The notes under the pieces were generated by a model, which worked only from the letters and a program-made list of their open reading frames with translations, searched no databases and was not told the DNA's origin. Source: Styela clava (taxonomy: Eukaryota; Chordata; Ascidiacea; Stolidobranchia; Styelidae). Taken from it: a stretch of 64,000 nucleotides of DNA. The DNA is taken from positions 12,152,001-12,216,000 of the forward strand of contig NC_135250.1 in NCBI RefSeq assembly GCF_964204865.1, read 5' to 3'. Below are positions 45,901 to 57,900 of this stretch, piece by piece. The translations under genes and the position numbers were made by a program. Every line of letters starts with the position of its first letter. The stretch's first letter is position 1.

Positions 45901-48900
45901 ATTTGTACTGCTGATATTCTAATTGTTCACACGAATCTATGTACGCATTCAGAAATCTAATTTGTCCTAAGAAATATTCAAATTTTTATATGCTTCCATT
46001 TTAACTTTTTGGCATTTAGTAGGCTAATACCAGTGTTATATTATCACAGAAGGTTGAACAATCTATGTATTTATTACAGTACCTGGATTAGACAAAGAGA
46101 TGGGTTTACCATTCCACAGGAAGCAATTCAATCCAGAGACACAAATTTATGAGACTGTTCAAGATCATACAAGCTCAAGTAAGATAGAATAAAATTTTAA
46201 CAGTAATTCCGAACTTATGCTTAATAATGCTGGTAATCACGGTATCAATATTTCTGAACCTATTTTTATATCAACTTCAGATCTCGGAAAGAGTAGTTTT
46301 GGGAGTTCTAGGAGAAAAAAACCGACCATGCCAAAACGATTGCTTCCAACTCAACAACATCAACAATTAAATTCTTATGATGACGTAAGGAAAATTTTAT
46401 GAGTTCATTTGATATATAATATTTAATATCCATATTGTGGTATCTGGTCATCGCTATGTCATTTGAATTTCTTAATTAGTTGACAAATTGATGCTAATGA
46501 AATATATGTTCTATCTACAGGAACTTTCAAAGCTCTTACAAACAACTGATACAACCAACGCTCTAGCTTTAGTCGGAGTTAAAATATTATCCAATATAAA
46601 GAAGTGCGGTGTTGTGAAAGGGTAAAGTTTACTTCATTTTATATTTTAACCTGATTTATTTAGTCTGGTAAGACTCATTTTCATTGTAGATATTAAACAA
46701 TTTGAGGTATTTTTGAAAGACTGTAAACAAGTAAATTCTTGATGAATTCAGATTATTTTTATCTATGACAAATGACAAGTCTGTTCGAATAATAATTAAA
46801 AGATCTTCATTTGCAGTTTTTCTTTATGGTTCAGCATTGCCTACTGAATTTATTACACCCTGTGCGATGCCAACACAGTTGATTCTGGTGTTTTATTAAC
46901 CACCGAGCCATTGTGTTAAGAATGAATTTCGCATATAGGCAAAAGTATCATGGAGTTTATTCAATTTTTAATTCTGTACTGTTTTAATCAGTTCTTGCTC
47001 GGCACCGATTATCTGTAATGATTGCAACTATACATTTCTTCATCCAATTTGTTTTTCGACGATTGAAATGCTTAATAATTTTTGTCCAAAAAATTTTTGT
47101 GGATGTAGCTGCGGTATCCAAGAACTATTGGATAATTATTGTTGAGAGTATATTTAAGACTGTTTGAAGAAATTATGTAATATTAGATTATGGGTTAAGA
47201 AGACTCAATTCTAGATAAGGTTTGAATGATTTCCGTTGATTTTTAAAATTGTTTTATTGTTTTTGTACCAGGTCTTCTACTGAAAATGCCCCAAACGAAG
47301 TTACCAGCACTGTCTCACCAGTCAAAAATCCATCACTACCTTCCCTGGATATTGATGATGTGAGTTATAATGCAGCATTATTTATACCTTGAGTTATAAC
47401 TTCAATTCTGAAGAACAAAATCTTCCTGCTGCCAGGTTCTATTTATAATATATGGCGTATAAGTCAGTATTCTGGATTTATTTTAGTTATTTTCATTATG
47501 TTTTTTTCCAGCTTATATCTGATGAAACAAGAGGGGGACTAGTTGAAATGACGATCGACTCTTTGCTCAACCATAATCCAGACGGTAATATTTATTTTCA
47601 TGATTTCATTGTTTCTAATGAAGCACAGAGGTTTCAACTTTGGGATATGCCAGTAAAAAAAGGCTGTCATGACAGTTTACTCAAATAAATTCCCATGGTC
47701 ACTCATCTGGTTACCACTCGACTCCGGTGATGGGAAAGCTAATTAATGGTTTCAAATGCATAGACTTGGATGGTAGAATCTCTAACCATATATATATAGT
47801 GATTAAATAAACCATCCTGTCAATATCGTGAAGAGACCAGCAGCCCTCTCACACTTAATCATCCCCTAAAAAATTTATAAACCAAAGCAGGGTAATCACA
47901 GGTATGATATCTAATATATTTGTAACACTTAGCATGATATGCCTACGTTTTATATCGGTTGTTTTCAATCGGGGTTCCGTGGCACCAGGGGGTTTCACCA
48001 CAATCACCAGTATAGTCGAAGAGTTCCACCAGTTTCCATTCGAATCTGAGAGTCTATATCAGTGGTTCTTAAAGTATGGGTCGCGACCCAAACATGGGTC
48101 GCGGAAGGTCTAAAAATGGGTCGCGACAAGGTCGTCAATGCAAGGGCAATCTAAGAGGAGAAGGACGAATTTTCAGCTTTCCCAATGTTTCAATTTAGCT
48201 TTTAAACTCTGGGGTATTTGCAAATAATGAAATATAAAATTTCATTCACGGAAAGAACTGTCTTGAGCTCATTGTTACATCACAATTCTGATATGCCAGT
48301 CACGTGTATTATTTTTATGGTATCGGTAACCATGCACGTCGCTTGTCGTTGTGTTGACCGCGTGGAATGTCGTCTTAGTGGATTAAAATAACCAAAAATG
48401 GGTGTCTTTTTGGTAATGTAAATTGTAATAGACGACGCAATAAAAAAGCTCGCTTCTCGACATTAGATTATTCAATATCTAGAGAAAATGTGACTTCATC
48501 TCGAGGCACCATTTACCGCGAACGAAGCAGTGTGTGCACATTTGATGAGTAAAAAGTTGTATATTGCGAGAGATACCGAAGGCCAGCTAGGATGTCGTGT
48601 TTGCGACGGACAGCGGACGCCTTTTCTGCTACAATTCGCGACAAGGCACTTGTGCGAGCGAGGATATTTGGCACTGACGGTTATCAAAACTAAGCTCGCA
48701 ATCGCCTCGATACCCGTGACAACTTGCGTATTGCGTTAAGTAAAATAGAGCTGTGTATTGAAGATATAATGAAAAAGAAATTTCAGTTTCATCAATCTCA
48801 CTGAGTCAATGGACTGTTTCTAATAAATAGTTGTCTGTATTTGAGTCAATCTGTACTAACATTAAAAACACATTTTGCGTTATTTAGGATTGGGTCGCGA

Positions 48901-51900
48901 GTATTCATAAAACTCAGATTTGGGTCGCGCTCGAAAAAGTTTAAGAACCACTGGTCTATATTAATGTATGTATATTGTATAAATATATATTTTTGCTACA
49001 CTTAAAGGTCATTTTGTGTTGTTAGTATTAGTTAGTTAGGTTTGCGTTTATACCTATTCATGGATTCTACAATTCAGACAATAAAAGACAATTAGACTAT
49101 TGCACAGGGGTTTCTCGAGACTCCAGAGACGATTTCATTGGGGTTTGGCTCCACCAAAAAGGTTGACAATCACTGGTCCGATATATTTGGAAAAACCTGA
49201 TTTTTGACTACTATTTCTTACTTTCTTAACTTATCGACAGACTGTGCGCAAGAAGAAACATCTTTAAAAAATTTTGATGAAGATTTATCTGAATTAAGAA
49301 AATTGCTGGAGTTTGAAGACAGCAATATGTCAAACCTCAATCTACCAGATGTAATTCAAGCAAAACAAGGTAAAAAGATATTAATTTTATTCGGTGAATA
49401 TACAATATATAAAATTCTTCAAACATGTAAACATTTCGAGAAACTACCTCATCTGAAGGAAATTGCCAGTTTCTACATAGTTTTGATTGTGAAACTTGCA
49501 GTCTCCCTTATAAGTGTCAATTAAACTCTTTTCAGTATTATTGAAGTAATTGGAAAATTTATGGGCTCTTTTTTTGATTCACCCTGTATGATCTAATTAA
49601 TCAAATGATATCAAATTTTAATTATCAGGATCAATATGATTGAGGTCCAGTGGTGCCACCAAGGATAGGGGGGGTCGAAGAGGACGCCATAACTGCCAGT
49701 TACGTTTAGCATATTTAAATGAATATAGAAAGACTTTTGTTGTTGTCGATAATTGAATATTTTACACAACTGAAAAGTTATTAGAATCAGAAAAATTCGG
49801 ACCTTTTAGCAAGTACGTACTTAATCATAGCGACTGTTTCAGAAGGGAATGGCAATTTCTGATTTTGCCACCCACCTTCAAATAATATTAGCTTGCGCCC
49901 CTGTTGTGGTCGATGCTTATATATTTTTGAATTTTTAGATGAAAGATACCTGATGAATATTATCAAAGATGATGACGATGATTTACCTTCAAATCCAACA
50001 ATAGAGTTACAAAGTGAACTTCCCATCGACAATTCTCTGAAAGTTTCTGGTCAGTCGCCAGATGAAAAGCAAGCAATAGGGGGACTTTTAGCCATCCAGT
50101 GTTGCCATGAAAATGGTAGAGATAAGGATTCTGCTGTAGAACATACCCTGAATGGAAATGACGTTAATTATAATAAAGAAACAGAAGATTTATTTGAACT
50201 TCCATCTGTGATTGAGCATGATGCACAAAGCCCCATCTTGCCTACGATAATTAACGTGATATCACATAGCGAAAACCCTCCTAATGAATCTGTATTTAAC
50301 CTTCCAAATGGAACAAAAACTTTAGAAACGACTACTAAAACACTTAGCAATGAGCCGTCTGGTACTTTACAACAAACAGACATTGCAACGGATGTCACAG
50401 TAAATATTAACCAACCTCAAACTCAAGACGATAATTTCAACAAACCCTGTTCTACTATGCCACCTAAAAAACGTTTTCTTGCGCAAGGTTCAATCACTCC
50501 CGAGAAATCTACACCCATTAATAAAGCTGAAAGTGTTACGATGCCAAATCCACTTAATTCTTTAAATCAAAATGGAAATTGTTTGAATTTCACTATATCT
50601 AATTCTGGTCAAAAAACTTTGATTAAACTTCGCAGTCCAGATATGGTATCAGCTGCTGTTGCCTTAGCAGATCTAGAGTCTACTGTAAATACCCCAAATC
50701 CCGATAGCACTGCACTAAATCATGATGAAAAGCAAAGGAATGAATCATGCTTAAGTCCAAGCCAATTAAGGCGTAGCAAACGGCAAAAAAAATCGAATTT
50801 TTGTCTCAAAGATGTTGTTGGAAAACGTAGACCCAGTTCTCGGGGTCGTAAGAGTGATGAAGGGGATGTAAAAGAAAATGCCAAAAAGAATCTAATGAAA
50901 AAAGGATGTCAGAAAAAGTCTAATTTATCAACGTCTAATATTGACCGAAATTTAGAAGAAACTCCAAATAAATTATGTGTTATGAACCCTGGGAAAGGAG
51001 CAGTAACTCTCAGATTAAATGATAGAGGCAGAATGCCTTTACTTGTGAAAGGCATACTTGCGCAACCCAAAGGAGGCAAAATTACACAAGATATAATAGG
51101 CCGCTTGGTTGAGCAATTGCAAGATAAAGGTGGTGGAAATGAGTCACCATCAAAGGTTCAACAAGCTCATTTGCCTGTAGTTGATAAGAACAATATTATA
51201 GTAGACAGTAACAAAGAGGTTGCAAATATAATTACTGATCCTACGCATGAAACGCAGATTTCATCCTTACCTCAGCTGCCGCCAAGTTCATCAATAGTGT
51301 CAGACATGTTGGCACCTCTTTCATCGTGTTCATCGTTGGTGTCTCAAATCCCAGAGCCAGATTGCCTCAATTCTCTACAGATATCTGAACATGTAACACA
51401 AATGTCAAACACTATTTCATCCATGCCTCAAAATTTGTTATGTATGTCACACACGCTACCAATGCCTTCGAATTTGGTTATTGATACCACTGTTAATATG
51501 TTGAACACTGGCGATGAAGTTTCTAGTGTTAATGACTTTTCAACAATTTCACCGTCAGCGGGAATATTCTCCGTCATTGGTGACAAGCAAAATAGTTCAA
51601 ACGGACATTCAAATGTAAAAATTGATGATAAATTAATAGCTGCCAAATCAAATTTAACAAAGTTGTTTGCTAACTCGGAACCTGTCGTCCAATGTGTGGA
51701 TTCTGATGTTGCAAACTCGCAAAAAACCTTAACAGCGAGTGAAAAAACATTTGCAGATTTATCCACAGTGAGTCATAGTTGTGCTAGTATGGTTGTATCG
51801 AATTCTCTAGCACAAACTGGCACACCACCTATAGAAGTGTTTGTGCCATTGGTTCCTGGAAGTCGATCATTATCTCAGCTGGAGTCGCAAGTTCGTGCCA

Positions 51901-54900
51901 GAAAAAAAGGGAAAGGACAAGCTAAAGAAAAAGGTAAGGCTTCTTCAAAGTTATGAAGGCTTAAGAGTACTAAAGAATTATCTTTTCAAGAGGGACTAGG
52001 GTATTGTTTATTTAACTGCAGGCCCGTTTCTCTACTTCTTACTTCAGATCTGCATGTGTCCATTGCCACAAGGTTGTCTTGTCCCTCGTATTATCTTACA
52101 CACTTTTGCTACTTTTGCGTTAGAAATCTGTAAATACTATTCGGGATATATCCGTTTTCAACTAGTCTGAACTGAAATGAATTTATTCTGAATGAGCGAG
52201 TTCAGTGAGATCGTGATTCGTTTTGAATTGTTCTAACTAAAAATTTGTCGATCAAAAGGCTTTTATATTTGGCCAGTAAATTCATTATATAAATCTCCTT
52301 TGAATACATAGACTCTAAAATGTAATTGTCATCAGATTCTCAGGATGAGGTAACACAATGTAATGTACAGATTAATTCTAAATATTTGTGTACATTCATG
52401 TTTTGCATTTGCTTGCTTTTAGTGTCAACAAAAGTTTATGGTTCGAAGAAACCAAATAGCATCTACATGTGCAATAACAAAAAAGAGATGGTCAGAATCG
52501 AACCAAAGCGGTCTTCAAAGGTTGCTGCTGTTAGAAGATCTATTGTCCCTGTGGGTCGGACTGATCAATCGTAAGTTGATGAAGGACTTCATTTTTATGT
52601 TGTTTTTAATGTTATGAACTGTTAACCAAATTTACCCTTCAGGCAATGTTACGAATTTTGCTTAAATGAAATTATATGTCAAAATTTAAATGAACCTCTC
52701 TTATCTTTAGTCAAATAATATGAATAAGGTGTCTCTCCAGTACCATGCTTTCTTTATTTTCTCTTCAACAAGGCAACATCACAAGTTTAATTCTGACTGT
52801 TGTGTTTGCTCGTAATTTTATTTTTTATGATTGCTCTTAGTAGACATTGCCTTTATATGTTTCTAGAACTCCTGTTCGATCTGTCACAACATCGATTGAA
52901 AAAACGCATTCTAAAACATCATTTAGTGAAGATGTCACAAAGGTTCGGGAGGTGAGGTCTGTTGAAAATTTGAATAAAGATCAATCAAGAAAGCTTCAAG
53001 GGAAAAATAAATTTGATATTGAAGAGTTGTTACAAGAAGCAAGTACAAATGTGCAAACAGAACACAATCTAGAAAAAATTCCCATTACTTCGTCCGCTAA
53101 TACTTCAGATGAAATTTCTAAAGAAGTTTATTCAGAATCATCTTGTTCCTTGCACATAGTGGAGAATATGGAAAACTGTGGTCCTCTCGAAAAATTAATG
53201 CAGAGCGCTGAGTTGGAATATAGAGCTAGTGAATCTCTGCAACCTGAATTGAAGCTTGTTAATTTGAACCTGTCTTCTGATGAGGTAGTTTCCAATATAT
53301 CTGTGATATCTGATATCGCATCAAAGATCTCAATAACACCAAGTTCTAAACATGATGGCTTGGAAATAAATGAAAAATATAAATCAAATCATATTTCAAC
53401 TTTGTTCTACAGTCCAAAAAAGAAAAGATTAAAACGGAAAAAGAAAAGTATGTCTAGTGACAAATGTAAAAAGCCAAAGATAAAAAGTAGCCCTCTTATG
53501 AAGTTGTCATATGACGAAATTCAAGCTAAACTTGATACTGTGCATGGCAAAAAAGAAGAAAAAGGAATTAATGCAAATGTACAATCAGTAGAAATGAGTG
53601 AAATTCAAATCAGAAGCGACGCAATTCCTGGAGAAAGGGAGACGAACAAGACTGATTCGTTATTTAATTTTGAGGCAGGAATGAAAAAGAACCATAAAAT
53701 CCATCAACATCGAAATAGTTCGCCCAATAAAAGATCAAACAACAAATTTGATGAACTTCAAAATCAACATGAGAAGATTTTACACAAGCATGATGAGTCA
53801 AGAACCTTATTACTTGAGGTAATTATCATCTCACACAAATGTCTTTTTGGTAATGTAAGTTTTGTATTTTACCAAAGAGATATTAAAATATCATAAGTCT
53901 TTTATCTACACATAAAAGCATAAATATATTTGCCAGTTACTACTTTCTGACACCAAAGTTTTGTACTTGTGTAATATCATGTGTTCACCCAGCCTGCCCA
54001 GGGTTTCACAAACTGAACTTTCGGCCTATCCAAAGTGGCGTGGGGCCATGATCCATTCAATTCAGTAGATACCATTAGTGACTTAGTTCAAAATTACACT
54101 CTGACTTGTTTGTTTCATTACTTAAAATGAGTTCTTTCTTGCCTTCATCTTTTGATTTTTAAACATGGATACTGAACAAGAATACTGCAATTGAAATGTT
54201 AGAATACAAAAAATGTTCACTGTATGAGCATAATGACTCGGACCAATGAGGTACACTATATCAAAATTGTGATTAATAAACTGCCTGAAAATGAATGCTC
54301 AACCCAAATCAAATCGTATTCAATATCCCATTTCTAATTCAATCAAGCAAGTTAGGAATAAGATATTTGTACTATCGAGTCAATGGTATTTTGTGTGAGA
54401 TTTTTGTGTGTTGATAATGCATACAAAAGTCATTTATGTATCGAATCGGCCTGTTTAGTTATATTTTATTTTCACAGATGGAGCCACTGGATTTTTCACT
54501 TTCAAGTTGGGCAAACTCTGATACAATGCAAAAATTTCTCACTGATTCTCCATTCAAGATGCCAGACAATTTCAAGAGGTAGATTATTTTATGTGGATTT
54601 GAGTAATTTTCTAATAATTGATTGTTTCATGTCTTTGCAGCATGGAAAAACTGGATCACAGTGACATTTTGACAATTTATTATACCCAATATCTGAACTA
54701 TGAGGCACACTTCCAGCTTATCATGACCATTTTCTGTTTCAACTTGACTTAAAAATCCTCTTGCTGAAGTTGTGCTTCATAGTGACTGAACAGTGATGGT
54801 TAAAATTTATGGACAAACTTGGAATTACTCTTTGAATCTGAGCTTGTTTTTGAAAAACCTGATCCAATTGTTGCTTCTGACTCTGTTTGCAAATAAAAAC

Positions 54901-57900
54901 TGATGGAATCCTTCACAGTTGATGTTGAAAAGTTCAGATACAGTAACGTTTCTAGCTAAAAATTTTCATTATCTGAATAAAATACCCTGGAAAATATTGG
55001 AAACTAAAATATCACACTTAAAAATTGAAGATGATAATATTTATTGTTTGTTTCAATCATCAAGGAATTGGCCAGATGACAAGACCAAAGATACATCTTT
55101 CTCAACAAGTGCGTGTTCAAACACCACAATTGTGACAGATCATACAGTATTGACAGCAAATACAATTGATCCTACTTCTCGCGATGATGAACGGACGAAT
55201 ACTTCATCAAAGTCATTTCGTCAAAACAGTGCATCAGGACGAGGAATACAAAGTGAAAGCGATAAGGAATCACAGATATTCTCCAAAGATATAGAAGATG
55301 GGTGCAACACAAACACACCAGTAACAGGTTGTACACAAAAGATAGTAAGAAACAGCATCACTTGTGATAAAGAATTAACAAACACCTCAACTTTGAGTAA
55401 CTCCTCGGGACATAAAATAAAAAATGAAAGTATACGTGTGAACGGAAATAAAATCATATCTGGATGTAATGATTTAAAATCTGATACATTCGTTCCATCG
55501 AATAATAATGAGGTGGGTATAAGTAAAAAGAGGCGCTCAGATGAGAAACATGGAAAACAAAGAAGAAAAAGCCGTACTTTTAAAAATTTGACTTATGAAG
55601 AAATTCAAGCCAAGTTGGATGCTTTGTATGGTACGAAAAATGATGAAAACAAAACTCCAGAATGTCATAAAACAGTGAACTTTTTGACAAATAACGAAGT
55701 TAAAACAAAACTGAACAAAATCGATTTCAAAAAGAATTTGAAAAAGAAGAAGATTTTGGCCGATACTGAAGTAGAATCTATAAAAAATAAAAACCGAATT
55801 CAAAATCCAAGTCATGAATCCAAAAATAATGGTGGTGTTGCCAATATTAAGAATACTTCAGAAATTATCACACAGGCTGCATTGAAATGTGCTATTGTCG
55901 AAACAACTGATGGTGTTGTTAATGATATCCATCGTCCCAAAAACCAAACGAAAAGCCTTGCTTTATCTAACTCTATGAATAACAAACCAAATTCCAGGGA
56001 TCCAAAAGCAATTGATATGGATACTTTGAACTTGAAGACTACTGAGTTAAAAGGAGTAGAAAAAGCTTGTGATAATCAGCATTCACAGGAACCGAGTAAT
56101 GCAGGAACAATATTAAAATACTCTCCAACAACTTCGGTTTATGAGGTATGATTACAATAAACTAATAATGCTTTTTGTGATCCAAGAAGGGGGCCTGTTT
56201 GGTTTGATGTTAAACAAAGATCTTATGGGTTTGTGAAAATCTCTTCTGGTTGTATGTTCCCTGCAAAGTTGTTACTTATCGATCTTGATCGGTAAGTATG
56301 TTGATAGGTGTTTGTCTGTTAGATACACGCGATATCTCACGAAAGCGAGGATGAATCCGCTCCAAATTTTGCATATGTATTCATCATATCTCGGATCAAA
56401 AGCCTATTTATTTTGGATGAATTATGTCGTATAATTAGCGAGTTATTAATTAATTAGTGATGGGACACAAGGTGTCACTATGGAGTAAGAGCGCTGTTTT
56501 GGGGGATCCTCTAACTTTCGATTGACAAGTCTGCGGTCTCTGACCGATATTCTCGTTTGATAGTTATCATATCATTGATTGTTGGTATCATTGTTATGAA
56601 TAGAACATTTTTCCAAACATGGTAGATCACATACCTCTAAAAGTATATTCTGCAGTATTTTAATGTTTTCTATATTTCATATGTTTCACAAACTTGACCT
56701 GGTTAAGTATAAGCACAAACATAGTTTCATTTTGTATCACCGCAAGTATCATTCTCATTTTGCATAATAAGTAATCTTTTTAGCCCTAATTTAGCTAATA
56801 CACAGCCATAGCTTCTAACAGCATATTTTGTATTGAGTTGAAGTTGAACTTTTTCATCTTAGATGGAACCAATGGATCTTTCATGCTCTAGCTGGGCAAA
56901 TCTCAAGTCACCAGAAAAAATGGTAAATGAGCATCTTGTCAAAATTGAGAACAAACAAACTAGGTGAGTCGGACTTATTTATGTATCTGTTTATAAATGC
57001 TCATATCGTAACAAATTAAAGCCCAGTACTAAAGTGATAAGACTAAGTCATATACCATTGAAATTAAAGTCTACAACTAAACTTTTTGTTGAAAAAAAAG
57101 GGTTGAGACAAAAAGGATCAGGACAGGGAAATCCATTGAGAACTTTATTATTCATCTTGTATCTTCGTTTTATCAGGGTCGTTTCAGATTCGGGTGAAAT
57201 TCCAGAACTGCATAAGCAAAAAGTAAATCATACTCGTCATACATTACTTTCAAGGGAAAATAATGAAAATACATCGAGTATGCAAAAATTTAACAGGAAA
57301 AAGAAAAAACAAAAACTTGGCAAAGAGTCTCAAAAAATATCTAAACGTTCGGTGGGTTTTCTTCTATTTTTTCAATAATGCCAGCTTATTTTGTTTCACT
57401 GGGTTGATTTTAAAGTTCTCTCTTTAATAACTTTTCCATATAACTCAAGATTAGGGATGCGACAATATTCGAACTCGTTGCTGAAACTCTCGTAATTTGA
57501 TACTGGATTCGGCCCGAGTCTTTTATGATTTTACCCGAGTCCGGGACATCGTACATCACGCGATAGTCAATTACAGACTGATGGCGCATTCGACGAGAAA
57601 TTCAACTTTTTCGTTCTGTTTTGCCAGAGTGTGTTCAGCCGATTTTCTTCTCTATTTCTCTCTTTTATCCAACTACCTTCGCAGCGAAGAAACTTCATCG
57701 CCTGTCTCGCTTGCTTGTTAAGACATTTCGAGAGATAAAAACTTGTCGACTATTTATTTAGACGGCTTACATTCTCGAAATTACATCGCAACAGAATGAA
57801 ACAAATCAGCAGAGTGATACATCCCACAAAAACGTTTTCACGAAATGTATGATTTATGCATTTATCCAAATCCATTGAGACGGAAAGGGAACTCGGACGA

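Larger units (their letters stand above)
47950..49180. mobile_element. Possible outer hAT element hosting 48060-48953
   Basis: CGGTTGTTTTCAATCGGGG at 47957 and GGTTGACAATCACTGG near 49160 look like diverged inverted ends around the inner element. No target duplication is clear. Confidence 0.4.
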
